DNA of 6,651 nt from assembly GCA_902767025.1 (NCBI GenBank), contig CACXFZ010000193.1, forward strand, positions 1 through 6,651, in the 5' to 3' direction. Under the pieces are notes generated by a model. The model was not told the origin of the DNA. It saw only the letters and a list, made by a program, of their open reading frames with translations, and ran no database searches. The position numbers and the translations under genes are program-made. How positions within the stretch are numbered: position 1 is the stretch's first letter; every line of letters begins with the position of its first letter. Source of the stretch: an uncultured Coriobacteriaceae bacterium. GTDB taxonomy: Bacteria > Actinomycetota > Coriobacteriia > Coriobacteriales > Eggerthellaceae. This document shows positions 5,105 to 6,651 of this stretch, in pieces.

Positions 5105-6049
5105 ATGGCTTTCAACCACAAGCACCTGATCGACATCACCGAGTACTCTGCCGACGACATCATGCAGATACTCGAGACCGCGCTGGTGATGAAGGAAGTG
5201 AACGAGCGCAAGGTCAAGAAGCTGCCGACGCTGAAGGGCCTGACGGTCGTCAACATGTTCAACGAGCCGTCCACGCGCACGCGTTCGAGCTTCGAGCTGG
5301 CCGAAAAGCGCCTGAGCTGCGACACGCTTAACTTCGGCGGTTCTTCCACCAGCTCGGTGAAGGGCGAGAGCCTGGCCGACACGATGGAGACGCTGTCCGC
5401 CTACAAGATCGACTGCGTGGTCGTGCGCGACAAGCACGCCGGCGTCCCCGAGTACATCAGCCACCACACCAACGCGAGCATCATCGACGCGGGCGACGGC
5501 AAGCACCAGCATCCCACGCAGGCCCTGCTCGACCTGTTCAGCATCTGGCGCGCCAAGGGCCGCCTGGACGGACTGAACGTGGCCGTGGTGGGCGACATCG
5601 GCCACTCGCGCGTATGCGGTTCGCTCATTCCCGCCCTCAAGATCATGGGCGCCTCGGTGACGGTGGTGGCCCCCAACACGCTGCTGCCCGCCCGCCCCGA
5701 GGTCCTGGGCGCCGACCACGTGTCCAGCAACTTCGACGAGGTGCTGCCCGAAATGGACGCGGTGTACATGCTGCGCATCCAGCGCGAGCGCCTGGAAGGC
5801 GCGCCGTACCCCAGCTTGCGCGAGTACAACATGCTCTATGGCCTGACCGAGGAGCGCGACAAGCTGATGAAGCCCGATGCGATCATCTGCCATCCGGGCC
5901 CGATCAACCGCGGCGTGGAGCTGGACAGCTTCATGGCCGACCATCCGCAGCGCTCGGTGATTCTCGACCAGGTGTATTCGGGAATCTGCACGCGCATGTC
6001 CGTCCTGTACTGGTTGCTGGGAGGTAACGAAAATGGCCTTGCTGATTAA
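5105..6049 (+). CDS. pyrB: Aspartate carbamoyltransferase catalytic subunit
   Basis: Encodes a 314-residue protein of normal length for a catalytic chain. It joins carbamoyl phosphate and L-aspartate to N-carbamoyl-L-aspartate, the committed step of pyrimidine synthesis, in the cytoplasm. Active-site signatures are intact: S56-T-R-T-R60 (carbamoyl phosphate), K86 in the 80s loop (S-S-V-K-G-E-S-L), H136-P-T-Q139, the R225-I/R227-type region in M-L-R-I-Q-R-E-R (aspartate binding), and H263-P-G-P266. No regulatory chain gene (pyrI) is seen, and the order pyrR-pyrB-pyrC is the Gram-positive type, so control is expected from the RNA attenuator rather than allostery. A near-perfect GGAGGTGA (5090-5097) overlaps the end of pyrR, seven bases before the ATG, giving strong initiation. 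The 3' end overlaps pyrC by 17 bases. Confidence 0.96.
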   Translation: MAFNHKHLIDITEYSADDIMQILETALVMKEVNERKVKKLPTLKGLTVVNMFNEPSTRTRSSFELAEKRLSCDTLNFGGSSTSSVKGESLADTMETLSAYKIDCVVVRDKHAGVPEYISHHTNASIIDAGDGKHQHPTQALLDLFSIWRAKGRLDGLNVAVVGDIGHSRVCGSLIPALKIMGASVTVVAPNTLLPARPEVLGADHVSSNFDEVLPEMDAVYMLRIQRERLEGAPYPSLREYNMLYGLTEERDKLMKPDAIICHPGPINRGVELDSFMADHPQRSVILDQVYSGICTRMSVLYWLLGGNENGLAD

Positions 6050-6651
6050 GAACGTACGGGCGATAGACCCGCAAATCGACCTTGACGAGACCTGCGACAT
6101 CCTGATCGACGACGGCAGGATCGCCGCCGTGGGCAAGGGCCTGGACGCAGGCGACGCCGAGGTGCGCGACTGCACCGGCAAGGTCGCCGCGCCGGGGTTC
6201 GTGGACATGCACGTCCATCTGCGCGAGCCCGGCTTCGAATGGAAGGAAGACATCGAAAGCGGTACCCGCGCCGCCGTCAAGGGCGGGTTCACGGCCGTGT
6301 GCTGCATGCCCAACACCAACCCGGTCATCGACAACGCCGAAGTGGTCGAGTTTGTGAACAAGCGCGCCGCCGACCGGGGCGCATGCCGCGTGCACGTGGC
6401 CGGTTCGTGCAGCCAGGGGCTGAAGGGCGAGACGCTCTCCGAGATGGGCGACATGGTGGCCCACGGCGCCGTGGCCTTCACCGACGACGGCAGGGGCGTG
6501 CAGGGCGCCGGCATGATGCGCCGCGTGCTCGACTACGCCAACCAGTTCAACAAGACCGTGATGTCGCACTGCCAGGACGAGGACCTGGTGGGCGAAGGCC
6601 AGGTCAACGAAGGCATCGCCTCCACGCGCCTGGGCATGCTGGGCTGGCCGA
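6033..6651 (+). CDS. pyrC: Dihydroorotase (class I), 5' part; runs off the window
   Basis: The first 206 residues are present, about half of a usual class I dihydroorotase of some 425 residues; the frame is still open at the window edge. The enzyme cyclises N-carbamoyl-L-aspartate to L-dihydroorotate, the step after PyrB. The amidohydrolase metal motif is D58-M-H60-V-H62-L-R-E-P-G67. The bridging Asp is in F149-T-D-D-G153 (D151 in the class I pattern), and a further metal His is H179 in S-H-C-Q-D-E-D. Substrate-contact M92-P-N-T-N96 is also present. The start at 6033 lies inside the last codons of pyrB, with GGAGGT at 6020-6025 seven bases upstream, so coupling to pyrB is likely. The remaining metal ligands lie beyond the window and cannot be checked, so activity is inferred from this half only. 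Confidence 0.93.
   Translation, partial: MALLIKNVRAIDPQIDLDETCDILIDDGRIAAVGKGLDAGDAEVRDCTGKVAAPGFVDMHVHLREPGFEWKEDIESGTRAAVKGGFTAVCCMPNTNPVIDNAEVVEFVNKRAADRGACRVHVAGSCSQGLKGETLSEMGDMVAHGAVAFTDDGRGVQGAGMMRRVLDYANQFNKTVMSHCQDEDLVGEGQVNEGIASTRLGMLGWP

Noticed and set aside
4151..6514. A 787-codon open frame on the minus strand across pyrR, pyrB and pyrC
   Set aside because: It is antisense to three genes with intact catalytic motifs. Its protein is His/Arg/Val-rich and without recognisable domains, as expected from codon bias in GC-rich DNA.
1..6651. tRNA or rRNA genes, CRISPR arrays, transposase genes
   Set aside because: No cloverleaf, ribosomal RNA segment, regular short repeat-spacer array or transposase motif was seen on either strand.

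Overview
The window is a GC-rich, gene-dense piece of a bacterial chromosome. Codon use, the Gram-positive-type PyrR control of pyrimidine genes, a strict GGAGG-type ribosome binding site on several genes, and the mix of a lipoprotein, a YjjU/RssA-like patatin and an AmmeMemoRadiSam cluster fit a Coriobacteriia-like actinobacterium (Eggerthella/Gordonibacter/Slackia relatives). That placement is inference from style and content; no taxonomic marker gene is present.

Layout. Positions 1-237 hold no gene I can support, but contain a degenerate tandem repeat of about 77-81 bp with a conserved hairpin. Positions 238-1699 carry two minus-strand genes: a patatin-like lipid hydrolase and, downstream of it, a small lipoprotein of the chagasin (I42) cysteine-protease-inhibitor type. 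A 133-base divergent promoter region (1700-1832) follows. Positions 1833-3997 carry a tightly packed plus-strand operon of three genes: a LigB/MEMO-like metal-site protein, an AMMECR1-domain protein and a radical SAM enzyme. Together these are the conserved AmmeMemoRadiSam set, whose reaction I cannot name. A stem-loop just after the third gene closes this unit.

The 516-base gap at 3998-4513 is rich in structure. It has an AT-rich island with three CATGAAT boxes, a candidate folded RNA with several helices, a promoter with a palindrome in its spacer, and a complete PyrR-type attenuator (binding hairpin, antiterminator, intrinsic terminator). Positions 4514-6651 hold pyrR, pyrB and the first half of pyrC, the start of a de novo pyrimidine operon. 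The genes are coupled by a 3-base gap and a 17-base overlap.

How they work together. PyrR senses uridine nucleotides and, when they are abundant, should bind the leader hairpin at 4339-4354. That frees the terminator at 4411-4438 and shuts off pyrR-pyrB-pyrC, so the enzymes for carbamoyl-aspartate and dihydroorotate are made only on demand. The AmmeMemoRadiSam operon appears to be an independent unit with its own sigma-70-type promoter. The patatin gene appears to be transcribed with a -10 box placed so that the message would start at the ATG itself.
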